From Amycolatopsis decaplanina DSM 44594 (GTDB taxonomy: Bacteria > Actinomycetota > Actinomycetes > Mycobacteriales > Pseudonocardiaceae), in contig NZ_AOHO01000058.1 in NCBI RefSeq assembly GCF_000342005.1, positions 1 to 64,000 of the forward strand: a stretch of 64,000 nucleotides of DNA, read 5' to 3'. This document shows positions 24,663 to 32,802 of this stretch, piece by piece; position 1 is the stretch's first letter; the number at the start of each line of letters is the position of its first letter. The notes under the pieces were generated by a model. That model made no database searches, was not told the origin of the DNA, and was given only the letters and a program-made list of their open reading frames with translations. Made by a program: the position numbers and the translations under genes.

Positions 24663-25759
24663 GCCTGCGGCGGGGGCGGCGTCGCGATCCCGGCCGCGCG
24701 GGCCAGCTCGATGTCCATGCCCTCACGGCGCATCCGCTGATCGATGTAGAGGATCACGGTGACCAGCGCGCTGAACGGACCGACGATCGTCTGCGCGATC
24801 ACCGTGCCCACCGACTGCAGGATCAGGTCACCGGTCGACGGAACGTATATCTGGTTCAGATCGCCGAAGATGGACAGGAAGGCGCTGAAGCTGAACGGGA
24901 TCGTGATGATCGACGCCAGGAACGACGAGATCACGTACGCCAGCAACAGGATCCCGAAGACCCGCCAGAACATTCCCGAGACCAGCTTCACCGACCGGCG
25001 GAACGCCTCCATCACGGTGCCGCGTTCGAGGATGAACGCCGGGCTGGCCAGCGCCCAGAAGGTGTAGGGGATGATCGCGGGCAGCAGGCAGAAGATCGCC
25101 GCCACCAGGATCGCCAGCGTGTAGAGCACGGTCAGCCCGAGCAGCGGCAGCAGCCGCGGCGCCGCCTCCTTCACGGCCTCCTTGAAGGTGACCGGCTTGC
25201 CCAGCACGGCCTTGCCCATCAGGACGGTCAGGAATCCGGTCAGGACGGTCGTCCCGAGCAGGGTGGCGACCAGGGTGATGAACGACGTCGCCAGCGTCCC
25301 GCCGAGGACGCCGAGCAGCTGGTTCATCAGCTCCTGATCGGTGGCCGCCGGGCCGAGATCGCGGATCTGTTCGAGGTCGCCGGTGGTGTCGACCAGCAGC
25401 AGCCCGACCAGGTTGAGGGCCGCGGTGAGCACGGCGGTGACCGCGGCGGCGCCGAAGACCATCCGCCAGTACTTCCGCATGGCCGTGACCGCACCGTCGA
25501 GGATGTCGGTCAGGTTCAGCGGGCGCAGCGGGATGACCCCGGGCCTGCCGAGGCCGACCTTCCAGTTCGGGTAGTGCTGTTGCGACGGCGACTGGTAGGA
25601 CGGCGGTGGAGGCGGCGGTGCCGCCCCGGACGGGGACTGCCACTGCTGCTCCGGCGCCGGTGACGGCGGCACTTCACCCTGCGGCGGTGTCGGTGTGTCC
25701 GCCCGCGGCTTCGGCGTCTCGGTACCCTCCGGCCCGGACGGTCCGCCGGTCTCCGTCAT
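24656..25759 (-). CDS. Multi-pass membrane protein with Pro-rich N-terminus (YciC/GDPD-membrane-domain-like)
   Basis: 367 aa. The first 75 residues are a disordered Pro/Ser/Gln-rich cytosolic tail. RPLNLTDILDGAVTAMRKYWRMVFG then introduces six predicted helices, a layout typical of proteins annotated as glycerophosphodiester phosphodiesterase membrane domain or DUF7847. Start ATG 25759 (MTETGG) is preferred over an upstream in-frame start because the extra residues are not family-like. It is the first gene of the operon that runs through DUF4129, DUF4350, MoxR and DUF58. No catalytic motif is visible, so an enzyme function is not claimed. Confidence 0.85.
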   Translation of the reverse strand: MTETGGPSGPEGTETPKPRADTPTPPQGEVPPSPAPEQQWQSPSGAAPPPPPPSYQSPSQQHYPNWKVGLGRPGVIPLRPLNLTDILDGAVTAMRKYWRMVFGAAAVTAVLTAALNLVGLLLVDTTGDLEQIRDLGPAATDQELMNQLLGVLGGTLATSFITLVATLLGTTVLTGFLTVLMGKAVLGKPVTFKEAVKEAAPRLLPLLGLTVLYTLAILVAAIFCLLPAIIPYTFWALASPAFILERGTVMEAFRRSVKLVSGMFWRVFGILLLAYVISSFLASIITIPFSFSAFLSIFGDLNQIYVPSTGDLILQSVGTVIAQTIVGPFSALVTVILYIDQRMRREGMDIELARAAGIATPPPPQAW

Positions 25760-25975
25760 GCGACAGCCCCTTACCCGTTCACGTTGCTTACGCACACTCT
25801 TCCAGAGGGTCCGACACCCGGCCAGAGCTGGGGGGACGACACTGACGGGTGACCGCTCGCCTCACGCTGGATACCCTCTGCAGCCGAGCTGTGGGTAGGG
25901 ACGCCGTTAGCTCGTTATGCTGAACATCGGGCCGGGTACCCCCGGTTCGCCCCTAGAACCACCGGGACCGACTTG

Positions 25976-27061
25976 ATGACGCAACCGCCCCACGGCCAGT
26001 GGCCGCCACGCGGCGCCGTCCAGCCACCGCCGGTGCACGGCCAGCCCCCTGCCCAGTGGCACGGAGCGCCGCACCACTTCCCGCCTCCGCCGCCGCGCCG
26101 GTCCGTGGGCGCGATCGTCGGTATCTGCCTCGGCGCGGTCGCCGTACTGGTCCTCGGCCTGGTCGCGATCGTTTCACTCAATCGTGACGACTCCGATCAC
26201 GTAGCGAACGCGGGCTACAGCACCCTGCCGAACACGAGTTCGCAGGCGGAACTGCCGCCGAGCGGGTCCTCGTCGCCGCCGTCCTCGACGAACCCGTTCC
26301 CGACGTCGGCGACCAGGGCGCCGTCCTCGTCGAGCGGTCCGCAGAAGATCCTCAAGCTCGGCGACCACCCGATCCTCCAGGACCCCAACGCCGGCCTGCA
26401 GAACCGGGTCTGCACGCTGCCGCAGTGGCAGAGCAACCAGCAGGCCGCCGAGGCGTTCTTCACCGCGGCGGGCAAATGCCTCGACAACGCTTGGGGCCCG
26501 TTCCTCGACGCCTACGACCTGCCGTTCACCCCGCCCGCCCTGCACTTCCCGACCGGGGCCAGCTTCGAAACCGAATGCGGCACGATCCAGGTGGGCATCG
26601 CGACGGCGGCGTACTACTGCGAGAACAACCTCTACGTGCCGTTCCGCGGTCTGCAGACCGACCAGTACGGCAACAACCCCGGCGTCTACCTCGCCCTTTT
26701 CGCGCACGAGTACGGGCACCACGTGCAGGAGGTCGCCGGGCTGATGGACGCGGCCTGGCAGAAGATCTACGACGCGGGCCAGAACAGCCCTGCCGGGCTG
26801 GAGATGTCGCGGCGCAAGGAACTGCAGGCGCAGTGCTTCTCCGGGATGTTCCTCGGCGCCCACGTCGACCAGGGCGGAACGGTCAGCCGGGACATGTACA
26901 ACAAGGCCTGGAACGACCAGGAGACCCGGGGCGACAACACCTCGCGCAGCCAGGACCACGGGACGAACGCGCATTACGCGTCCTGGTGGCGGGCGGGTGC
27001 GAGCAACAACCGCATCGCCGACTGCAACACCTTCTCGGCCCCGGCGAGCGCCGTTTCCTGA
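25976..27061 (+). CDS. Membrane-anchored neutral zinc metallopeptidase (YpfJ/PF04228-like), paralogue 2
   Basis: 361 aa with the same plan as the protein at 14893: short Pro/His-rich tail, one helix (VGAIVGICLGAVAVLVLGLVA, about 42-62), Ser/Pro linker and extracellular peptidase domain. The zinc motif is HEYGHHVQ near residue 243, with SRRKELQAQC downstream. A TTG one codon before the ATG is also possible. It is transcribed divergently from the MoxR operon (216 bp between starts) and is followed by hairpin A3. The two paralogues bracket the locus; whether one processes secreted products of the locus is unknown. Confidence 0.9.
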   Translation: MTQPPHGQWPPRGAVQPPPVHGQPPAQWHGAPHHFPPPPPRRSVGAIVGICLGAVAVLVLGLVAIVSLNRDDSDHVANAGYSTLPNTSSQAELPPSGSSSPPSSTNPFPTSATRAPSSSSGPQKILKLGDHPILQDPNAGLQNRVCTLPQWQSNQQAAEAFFTAAGKCLDNAWGPFLDAYDLPFTPPALHFPTGASFETECGTIQVGIATAAYYCENNLYVPFRGLQTDQYGNNPGVYLALFAHEYGHHVQEVAGLMDAAWQKIYDAGQNSPAGLEMSRRKELQAQCFSGMFLGAHVDQGGTVSRDMYNKAWNDQETRGDNTSRSQDHGTNAHYASWWRAGASNNRIADCNTFSAPASAVS

Positions 27062-27069
27062 CGTTGCCG

Positions 27070-27128
27070 AAGTACGTGAAGGCCCCCTTCATTGCGCTAG
27101 ACGCAGTGAAGGGGGCCTTCACGTACTT
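27070..27128. terminator. Palindrome family A variant, copy A3
   Basis: Perfect 22-bp arms (27070-27091, 27107-27128) contain GTGAAGGCCCCCTTCA. The 15-nt centre has its own TGCG/CGCA pairing. It starts 9 bp after the stop of the metallopeptidase gene. Confidence 0.8.
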
Positions 27129-27225
27129 GGGTGGCGGGTTGCCGCTCGCCGATAGACGCGGTGCCGTGGGCGATTCCGGCTTGCCCGGTCCGGCTGGTCA
27201 GCAGGCTCGTGAGGTCGTCGAAGGT

Positions 27226-27278
27226 GTCGCGAAAGCCACTTTCAGGACATCAGGTGTCGCGAAAGTGGCTTTCGCGAC
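27226..27278. repeat. Palindrome family D, copy D1
   Basis: GTCGCGAAAGCCAC (27226-27239) pairs with its complement at 27265-27278. The right half is itself the near-palindrome GTCGCGAAAGTGGCTTTCGC that reappears three times at 62161-62243. Confidence 0.75.
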
Positions 27279-27321
27279 ATGCACCCATGCGCCTCAGCCC
27301 AGGCGAGCTTTGGTACAGGTC

Positions 27322-27367
27322 CTCGTGAGTGGTGAGGACGGTTCTAACCGTCCTCACCACTCACGAG
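27322..27367. terminator. Perfect 22-bp hairpin with 2-nt loop
   Basis: Arms 27322-27343 and 27346-27367 are fully complementary, with loop CT. The right arm ends 8 bp from the stop of the minus-strand membrane protein gene, so it could terminate that gene and block read-through from the left. Confidence 0.8.
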
Positions 27368-27374
27368 CCACAAG

Positions 27375-27848
27375 TCAGGCCGTCACCGGGACACGTGGGC
27401 CGCGCAACACCAGGAAGACGTACATCCCGCCGGCGAAGCAGCTGAACACCAGCAGCGCCAACCCGAGCGGCCGCCGCGCGTCGCTCGCTCCCACCGTCGC
27501 GTCGGTCGCGTGCACCGAGACGGCGTCCCCCGAGGCACCGTCGGGGACGACGACCTCGAGATGCTCGCCCTGGCCGTGCCCGCAGCCGTTGAGCGAACCC
27601 TCCATCGGCTTGCCGCCGAACTCGAACTTGACCTTCTCGGTGGCGCCACCACCCGTACAGGGCGCGGGCTCGACGACCTCGGCCTTCACCGTCGTCCCCT
27701 GGTTCTCGTTCGTGATGCCGAACAGCCCAGGCCCGGCGAACCAGGCCAGGAAGATCACCAGCAGGCCGACCCCGGCCGCCACGGCCAGAGAGTTCCACCC
27801 CGGGGTGAGCCCTCTGGCGGGGTCCGATCGCTTGCGCACGAACGCCAT
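27375..27848 (-). CDS. Two-helix membrane protein of unknown function
   Basis: 157 aa. A helix near residues 20-40 (LAVAAGVGLLVIFLAWFAG) is followed by an extracellular beta-rich region with two cysteines (PAPCTGGG and LNGCGHGQG). A second helix near the C-terminus (RPLGLALLVFSCFAGGMYVFLV) completes it. Start ATG 27848 (MAFVRKR) gives a normal positive n-region; the longer frame adds seven residues. It lies between the palindrome-rich interval and the potassium channel gene on the same strand, about 70 bp after the channel stop. No family was recognised. Confidence 0.7.
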   Translation of the reverse strand: MAFVRKRSDPARGLTPGWNSLAVAAGVGLLVIFLAWFAGPGLFGITNENQGTTVKAEVVEPAPCTGGGATEKVKFEFGGKPMEGSLNGCGHGQGEHLEVVVPDGASGDAVSVHATDATVGASDARRPLGLALLVFSCFAGGMYVFLVLRGPRVPVTA

Positions 27849-27902
27849 GCTCTCAGAACCTCGCGGCAAAACACAGGAGACCTCTCGACCAGGGGAAGTG
27901 AC

Positions 27903-27920
27903 AGCAAAGGTCCCCCGCTA
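27903..27920. repeat. Degenerate family C unit overlapping the channel stop codon
   Basis: AGCAAAGGTCCCCCGCT (27903-27919) differs from the C unit by two bases and is followed by ACCGCT, as in copy C3. The stop codon TAG of the potassium channel gene (27920-27918) lies within the element. Confidence 0.6.
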
Positions 27921-28994
27921 CCGCTCGATCGTCTCCGCGGCGGTCACCTTCCGGATGTACAGCAGCTTGTCCCCCGGCTCGATCGCGTCCGCCTGCGGGG
28001 CGTCCACGCGGTACAGGACGCCGTCGCGGACGACGCCCAGCACGATGTCCGGAAGATGCCGCGGCGAACCGCCCTCTTCGGACGGTTCCACCGGGCGTTC
28101 GGCGATCGCGAGGCCGGACTCGGGCGTGAGCAGGTCCTCGACCATGTCGACCACCAGCGGCGTCGACGTCGCCATGCCGAGCAGACGCCCGGCGGTCTCG
28201 CTCGACACCACGACCTGGTTCGCGCCCGACTGCTTGAGCAGGTGGACGTTCTCCGCCTCCCGCACCGACGCCACGATGTGCGACTTCGGCGCCAGCTCGC
28301 GGGCGGTCAGCGTGACCAGCACGGCGGTGTCGTCCCGGTTCGGGGCGACGACGACGGCACGCGCCCGCTGGACCCCGGCGACGCGCAGCACGTCGGCGCG
28401 GGTGGCCGAGCCGTGCACGGTCACCAGGCCGAGTGACGTGGCCGCTTCGAGGGCCTGCTGGTCGGTGTCGACGACGACGATGTGATCGGGTTCGACGTTC
28501 TCATCCCCGAGCAGCGCGTTGACCGCCGACCGGCCCTTCGTGCCGAATCCGACGACGACCGTGTGGTCACGCACCTTCGTCCTCCACTTTTGGATCTTGA
28601 AAGCCTGCCGGGAGCGCTCGGTGAGCACTTCGAGTGTGGTACCGACCAGGACGATGAGGAAGAGCACCCGCAGCGGGGTGATCACCAGGACGTTCACCAG
28701 CCGCGCGGACGGCGTCGCGGGCGCGATGTCACCGTAACCCGTGGTCGACAGCGACACCGTCGCGTAATAGAGGCTGTCGAGGAAGGTGAGCCCGTCGCCG
28801 TTGGCGTCGCGGTAACCGTCCCGGTCGAGGTAGACGATCAGGACGGTCGCGAGCAGGGCGAGTATCGCGCCGATGATCCGTTTGAGGATCGACCGCAGCG
28901 GGCTGACCGTCAGTTCCGGCATCCGGATCACGCCGACGAGCTCGTGGTCCGGGCGGTCGCTCAGCCTGACCGGGAAACGCTTGAGAACCCTCAT
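27918..28994 (-). CDS. Two-TM potassium channel with RCK (TrkA-N/TrkA-C) domain
   Basis: 358 aa. A first helix (IGAILALLATVLIVYL, about 42-57), a pore loop with the selectivity filter TTGYGD (about 88-93) and a second helix (VLFLIVLVGTTLEVL) form a KcsA/MthK-like pore. The cytosolic RCK domain starts with the Rossmann motif VVVGFGTKGRSAV near residue 145, and a TrkA-C-like part ends the protein (EPGDKLLYIRK). It would conduct K+ under nucleotide or ion control. It matches the place of Rv3200c, downstream of AdnAB in mycobacteria; here a DoxX gene intervenes. The stop codon lies in a degenerate C element. Confidence 0.93.
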   Translation of the reverse strand: MRVLKRFPVRLSDRPDHELVGVIRMPELTVSPLRSILKRIIGAILALLATVLIVYLDRDGYRDANGDGLTFLDSLYYATVSLSTTGYGDIAPATPSARLVNVLVITPLRVLFLIVLVGTTLEVLTERSRQAFKIQKWRTKVRDHTVVVGFGTKGRSAVNALLGDENVEPDHIVVVDTDQQALEAATSLGLVTVHGSATRADVLRVAGVQRARAVVVAPNRDDTAVLVTLTARELAPKSHIVASVREAENVHLLKQSGANQVVVSSETAGRLLGMATSTPLVVDMVEDLLTPESGLAIAERPVEPSEEGGSPRHLPDIVLGVVRDGVLYRVDAPQADAIEPGDKLLYIRKVTAAETIER

Positions 28995-29082
28995 GCACAG
29001 GCTCCGGCCTGGTCCGCGTCACTCACGGTCGGGAGGATAGCCGAAGATCCTCGCGTTCAGCGCGGTATGCGAAGCTCGGGGC

Positions 29083-29469
29083 ATGTCTTCGGATTCCAAG
29101 CCCTCTCAGCGGCCCGCCTATTTCCTCGCCGGCCTGCTGGGCGTGGCCGGTGTGCTGCACTTCGTCCAGCCGAAACCCTTCGACGCCATCATCCCGAAGC
29201 AACTGCCCGGCTCCCCTCGGGCGTGGACCTACGGCTCCGGCGTGGCCGAGCTGGGTGTCGCCGCCGCGGTCGCCGCTCCGAAGACGCGGCGTCTCGGCGG
29301 GCTCGCGGCCGCACTGCTGTTCGTCGTGGTCCTGCCGGGGAACGTGAAGATGGCCGTCGACGCCGACCGCCGGAAGGCCCCGAAGCACTGGCGGACGGCC
29401 TTCTGGGCTCGCGTCCCGCTGCAGATCCCTCTCGTGACCTGGGCCCTCAAGGTGCGCGACCGCGCCTGA
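29083..29469 (+). CDS. DoxX-like small membrane protein
   Basis: 128 aa with four predicted hydrophobic segments (YFLAGLLGVAGVLHFVQP, WTYGSGVAELGVAAAVAAP, LGGLAAALLFVVVLPGNVKM, PLQIPLVTWALKV). The pattern of LHF..P near the N-terminus and PGNVKMAVD in the third helix is typical of DoxX-family proteins. It is divergent from the potassium channel gene (88 bp apart) and convergent with adnB, with element E2 between the two ends. Function of such proteins is generally unknown; some are linked to redox or respiratory functions. Confidence 0.82.
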   Translation: MSSDSKPSQRPAYFLAGLLGVAGVLHFVQPKPFDAIIPKQLPGSPRAWTYGSGVAELGVAAAVAAPKTRRLGGLAAALLFVVVLPGNVKMAVDADRRKAPKHWRTAFWARVPLQIPLVTWALKVRDRA

Positions 29470-29473
29470 CCCC

Positions 29474-29535
29474 CGCAATTCGGCACCTGCTTGCGGTAGT
29501 TGCACGCGCAAGTAACGCAAGCAGGTGCCGAATCG
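29474..29535. repeat. Palindromic element family E, copy E2
   Basis: Left arm 29474-29495, 20-nt centre 29496-29515, right arm from 29516 with its last bases diverged (CGAATCGCT instead of CGAATTGCG). It fills the space between the convergent ends of the DoxX and adnB genes and abuts the adnB stop codon. Confidence 0.9.
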
Positions 29536-32500
29536 CTAGATCGTCGGGACGCTCCGAAGCAGTTGTCGCAGGCCTTCGGCGTCCAGCAGATCGGCCGGGC
29601 GGACGGTCTTGTCGTGTTTCACGTAGTGGAAGGCCGCCCGCACCTTCTCCACCGGCACCTTCTTGAGCGCCGCCCACGCCAGCCGGTACGCCGCCAGCTG
29701 CACGGCCAGCGGCTCGAGCCGGTCGGCTTCCGGGACCGCGCCGGTCTTCCAGTCGACGACGGTCCAGCCGCCGTCGGCATCGGCGAACACGGCGTCCATC
29801 CGCCCGCGCACGGTCACGCCCACGACGTCCGCCGAGAACGGGACCTCGACTGCGTGCGGCACCCGGTGCGCCCACTCGCTCTTCTCGAACGCCGTCTGCA
29901 GCGCCTCCAGCTCGGAATCAGGCGCCTCGTCGACGTCCGCCGCACCCGGCAGGTCATCGATCTCCAGCAGCTGCTCGCCGCCGAACCGCTGCTCCAGCCA
30001 ACCGTGGAACGCCGTCCCCCGGCGCGCGTAAGTGTTGGGGCGCACGGGAAGCGGCCGCCGCAGCCGTTTGGCCAGCGCGGCGGGGTCGGCCGACAGCTCG
30101 ACCAGCTGACTCACCGAAAGATGCGGCGGCAGGACGACCTGCTGCACCCGGTCCCGCGCCCGCGCGCGTTCCTCCAGCAGTACCTTGGTGTCGGAGATCC
30201 AGCCATCCGGATCGTCCTCTTCCTCTTGCTCGGCGTGTTCCGCGTCTGCGGCGTCTTCCATGGCGCCGAGGACCAGATCGACGCCGTTCGTGACGCCCTC
30301 GCGCCGCGGCCACAGCGGATCGACCGGCCACCGCGACCGGCGAGAGTCGGCGACCAGCGGGTTCTCGCCGTCGGCTTCCGGCTCGTCGGCCCAGTGCTCG
30401 ATCCGGCCGACCGAGTTCCCCCGCATCACCTCGCCGATTTCGAGCAGGAACTCCGACGGCCCTTTCGGCCGCGCACTGCTCTCGTTCCACCAATGGCCGG
30501 AAATCAGCATGGTGTGCTCGGAGCGCGTCAGCGCGACGTAACAGAGCCGCCGCTCCTCGTCCGCTTCACGCGCGACGAAGCCTTCTTCGTGCAGTTCCAG
30601 CGCTTCCTGCACTTCCTTGCGGTCAGCGCCTTCGGGGATCCGCAGCTCCGGCAGGTCCTCGGAGTCCCCGCGCAGCGCGGCGGGCAGCGAGGTCGACGTC
30701 CGCAACCACGACGACGAACGCCGCCGCCCGGGGAAGACTTCCTTGACCAGATGCGGAATCGCGACGATGCGCCATTCCAGCCCCTTGGCCGAGTGCACGG
30801 TCAGCACCTGGACCCGGTCCGGCACGACCTCCACCTCGCCGGGAGTGAGCCCGTCCTCCGCGTGCGCCGCCGTGTTCAGATAGTCCACAAAGGACAAAAG
30901 AGTGGCCGTCGGCGAGGTCTCGGCGAAATCCGTGACGACGTCGGCGAAAGCGTCCAGGTGCGCGCGCCCGACGGGACCGGGCCGGGCCAGTGACTCGACG
31001 TCGAGCAGCATCGTGCGTTCCACGTCGGCGACCAGTTCGGGCAGCGACTGGTCCAGCCGCCGTCGCAGCGCCGAAAGCTCGGCGCCGATCCGCCGGATCC
31101 GCCGGTATCCCTCTGGCGAATACCGTTCCGGTGTCCCGGGGTCGTCGATCGCGTCGGCGAGCCCGGCCTGCTCGACCCGTTCGGTCACCAGCACCGGTTC
31201 GTCCACATCGGACTTTCCCGACGGCGGCACCGGCGAGGAGAGTTCGCCCGCGCGGCGCCACAACGCCGCGAGGTCGGCCGCCGCGATCCGCCAGCGCGCC
31301 CCGGTCAGCAACCGTGCCGCCGCGCTGCCCGCGAGCGGGTCCGCGAGCACCCGCAACGTGCTGACCAGGTCCGCGACCTCGGGTTCATCGAGGAGGCCAC
31401 CGAGTCCGACGACCTCCACCGGCAGCCCGCGTGCCCGCATCTCCGCCGCGATCGGCGCCATGTCGGCACGACGGCGCACCAATACCGCGGCCGTAGGCGG
31501 TTTTCCGGTCTCCTCCACGGTTTCGAACCAGCGTTTCGCCACCGCGTCGGCCACCCACTCGCGTTCGGCTCGGACATCCGGAAGCAGCGCGGCCGCGATG
31601 TCGGCAGGCCCCGCGCCTTCCAGCGCACGCAGCCGCGCGACGCCGAGACCCCGTTCCCGCAACGGTTCCGAGATCGCGTTCGCGAGTTCGAGCACCTCGG
31701 ACGGATTGCGGAAACTGGTCAGCAGCCCGAAATCCAAGGCAGGGACGAGCCGTTCGCCGTTGTCACGGGGGAAGTCCGTGGTGAACCGGGGCAGGTTGGC
31801 CGCACTGGCCCCGCGCCAGCCGTAGATGGCCTGCGCCGGATCGCCCACCGCCGTCACCGGCATCGGCGGATGTTCGACGCCGCCGAACAGCGACCGCAGG
31901 AGGATCCGCTGTGCGTGCCCAGTGTCCTGGTATTCGTCGAGCAGGACCGCGCCGTAGCGTTCACGCTCCCCCGCGACCACCGCCGGATAGCTGCTGGCGA
32001 GCTGCGCGGCCAGCGACATCTGGTCGGCGAAGTCGAGCGCGCCTTCCGCCCGTTTCCGCGCGTGGTACGCCTCGACCAACGGCAGGAGCGCGAGCCGGAA
32101 CCGTTGCGCCGTCATGACTTCGGCCAGTTTCTGTGGCAACGACGCGCGCTGCCCCTTGGCTCGTGGCGCGTTCTCGATGACTTCGCACAGCCAGGAGGTG
32201 TACTCGGCCAGCCGCTCGGTCTCGACCAGGTGCTCGCCGAGTTCCCCGGCCAGTGCCAGCAACTGCGCCGTCACCGTGGAGGGCACGCGATCGGTGTCGA
32301 GGTCGTTGTCCCAGGTGGACACCACGCGATGGGAGAACTGCCACGAAGACGTCTCCGAAAGCAGCCGGACCCCGGGCTGGACAGGCAGCCGCAGACCGTG
32401 TTCGGACAGCAGCCGCCCGGCGTACGCGTGATAAGTGAGGACCGTCGGCTCCCCCGCTGTCACCGTCGTGCGCAGGTCGCCGGTCGGGTCGATCTTGTCG

Positions 32501-32802
32501 AGCAGCCCCGACCCGACCAGACGGCGCAGCCGGGTGCGGACGCGTTCGGCGAGCTGGCGGGCGGCCTTGCGGGTGAAGGTCAGGCCGAGCACGCGTTCCG
32601 GCGGCACGACGCTGTTGGCCACCAGCCACACCACGCGCGCGGCCATCGTCTCGGTCTTGCCCGCGCCCGCCCCCGCGACGACCAGCGACGGCTCGATCGG
32701 CGCGGCGATCACCTCGGCCTGCTCGTCGGTCGGGCTGTGCAGGCCGAGCGCGCGGGCGATCTCGGCGGGTTCGACCTGACGGCGCTGGAGTTCGGAGATC
32801 AC
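29536..32802 (-). CDS. adnB: AdnB-type helicase-nuclease subunit
   Basis: 1088 aa. UvrD-like helicase with Walker A AGAGAGKTE (about residue 45), motif Ia LGLTFTRKAA, Walker B region VLLDEYQDT, motif IV-VI elements and VTALTR-like YVALTRSEHTMLIS. The C-terminal RecB-like nuclease has GRMDAVFAD, VVDWKTG and QLAAYRLAW, the catalytic Asp, Asp, Lys and Gln set. It pairs with AdnA to resect double-strand breaks and is the main motor in mycobacteria. GTG 32802 gives a GTGA overlap with adnA; the longer frame runs inside adnA. The AdnB label rests on gene order and the second-gene position, as in Rv3201c. Confidence 0.93.
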   Translation of the reverse strand: MISELQRRQVEPAEIARALGLHSPTDEQAEVIAAPIEPSLVVAGAGAGKTETMAARVVWLVANSVVPPERVLGLTFTRKAARQLAERVRTRLRRLVGSGLLDKIDPTGDLRTTVTAGEPTVLTYHAYAGRLLSEHGLRLPVQPGVRLLSETSSWQFSHRVVSTWDNDLDTDRVPSTVTAQLLALAGELGEHLVETERLAEYTSWLCEVIENAPRAKGQRASLPQKLAEVMTAQRFRLALLPLVEAYHARKRAEGALDFADQMSLAAQLASSYPAVVAGERERYGAVLLDEYQDTGHAQRILLRSLFGGVEHPPMPVTAVGDPAQAIYGWRGASAANLPRFTTDFPRDNGERLVPALDFGLLTSFRNPSEVLELANAISEPLRERGLGVARLRALEGAGPADIAAALLPDVRAEREWVADAVAKRWFETVEETGKPPTAAVLVRRRADMAPIAAEMRARGLPVEVVGLGGLLDEPEVADLVSTLRVLADPLAGSAAARLLTGARWRIAAADLAALWRRAGELSSPVPPSGKSDVDEPVLVTERVEQAGLADAIDDPGTPERYSPEGYRRIRRIGAELSALRRRLDQSLPELVADVERTMLLDVESLARPGPVGRAHLDAFADVVTDFAETSPTATLLSFVDYLNTAAHAEDGLTPGEVEVVPDRVQVLTVHSAKGLEWRIVAIPHLVKEVFPGRRRSSSWLRTSTSLPAALRGDSEDLPELRIPEGADRKEVQEALELHEEGFVAREADEERRLCYVALTRSEHTMLISGHWWNESSARPKGPSEFLLEIGEVMRGNSVGRIEHWADEPEADGENPLVADSRRSRWPVDPLWPRREGVTNGVDLVLGAMEDAADAEHAEQEEEDDPDGWISDTKVLLEERARARDRVQQVVLPPHLSVSQLVELSADPAALAKRLRRPLPVRPNTYARRGTAFHGWLEQRFGGEQLLEIDDLPGAADVDEAPDSELEALQTAFEKSEWAHRVPHAVEVPFSADVVGVTVRGRMDAVFADADGGWTVVDWKTGAVPEADRLEPLAVQLAAYRLAWAALKKVPVEKVRAAFHYVKHDKTVRPADLLDAEGLRQLLRSVPTI

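Larger units (their letters stand above)
27062..27374. other. Gene-free 313-bp interval filled with palindromes
   Basis: Between the metallopeptidase stop and the end of the small membrane protein gene there is no credible coding frame. The interval holds hairpin A3 (27070-27128), a D-type hairpin (27226-27278) and a 22-bp perfect hairpin (27322-27367), with about 100 bp of unremarkable sequence between the first two. Confidence 0.8.

Noticed and set aside
29023..29520. Minus-strand frame opposite the DoxX-like gene
   Set aside because: Low-complexity Arg/Gly/Gln text; the plus strand encodes a normal four-helix DoxX-like protein.
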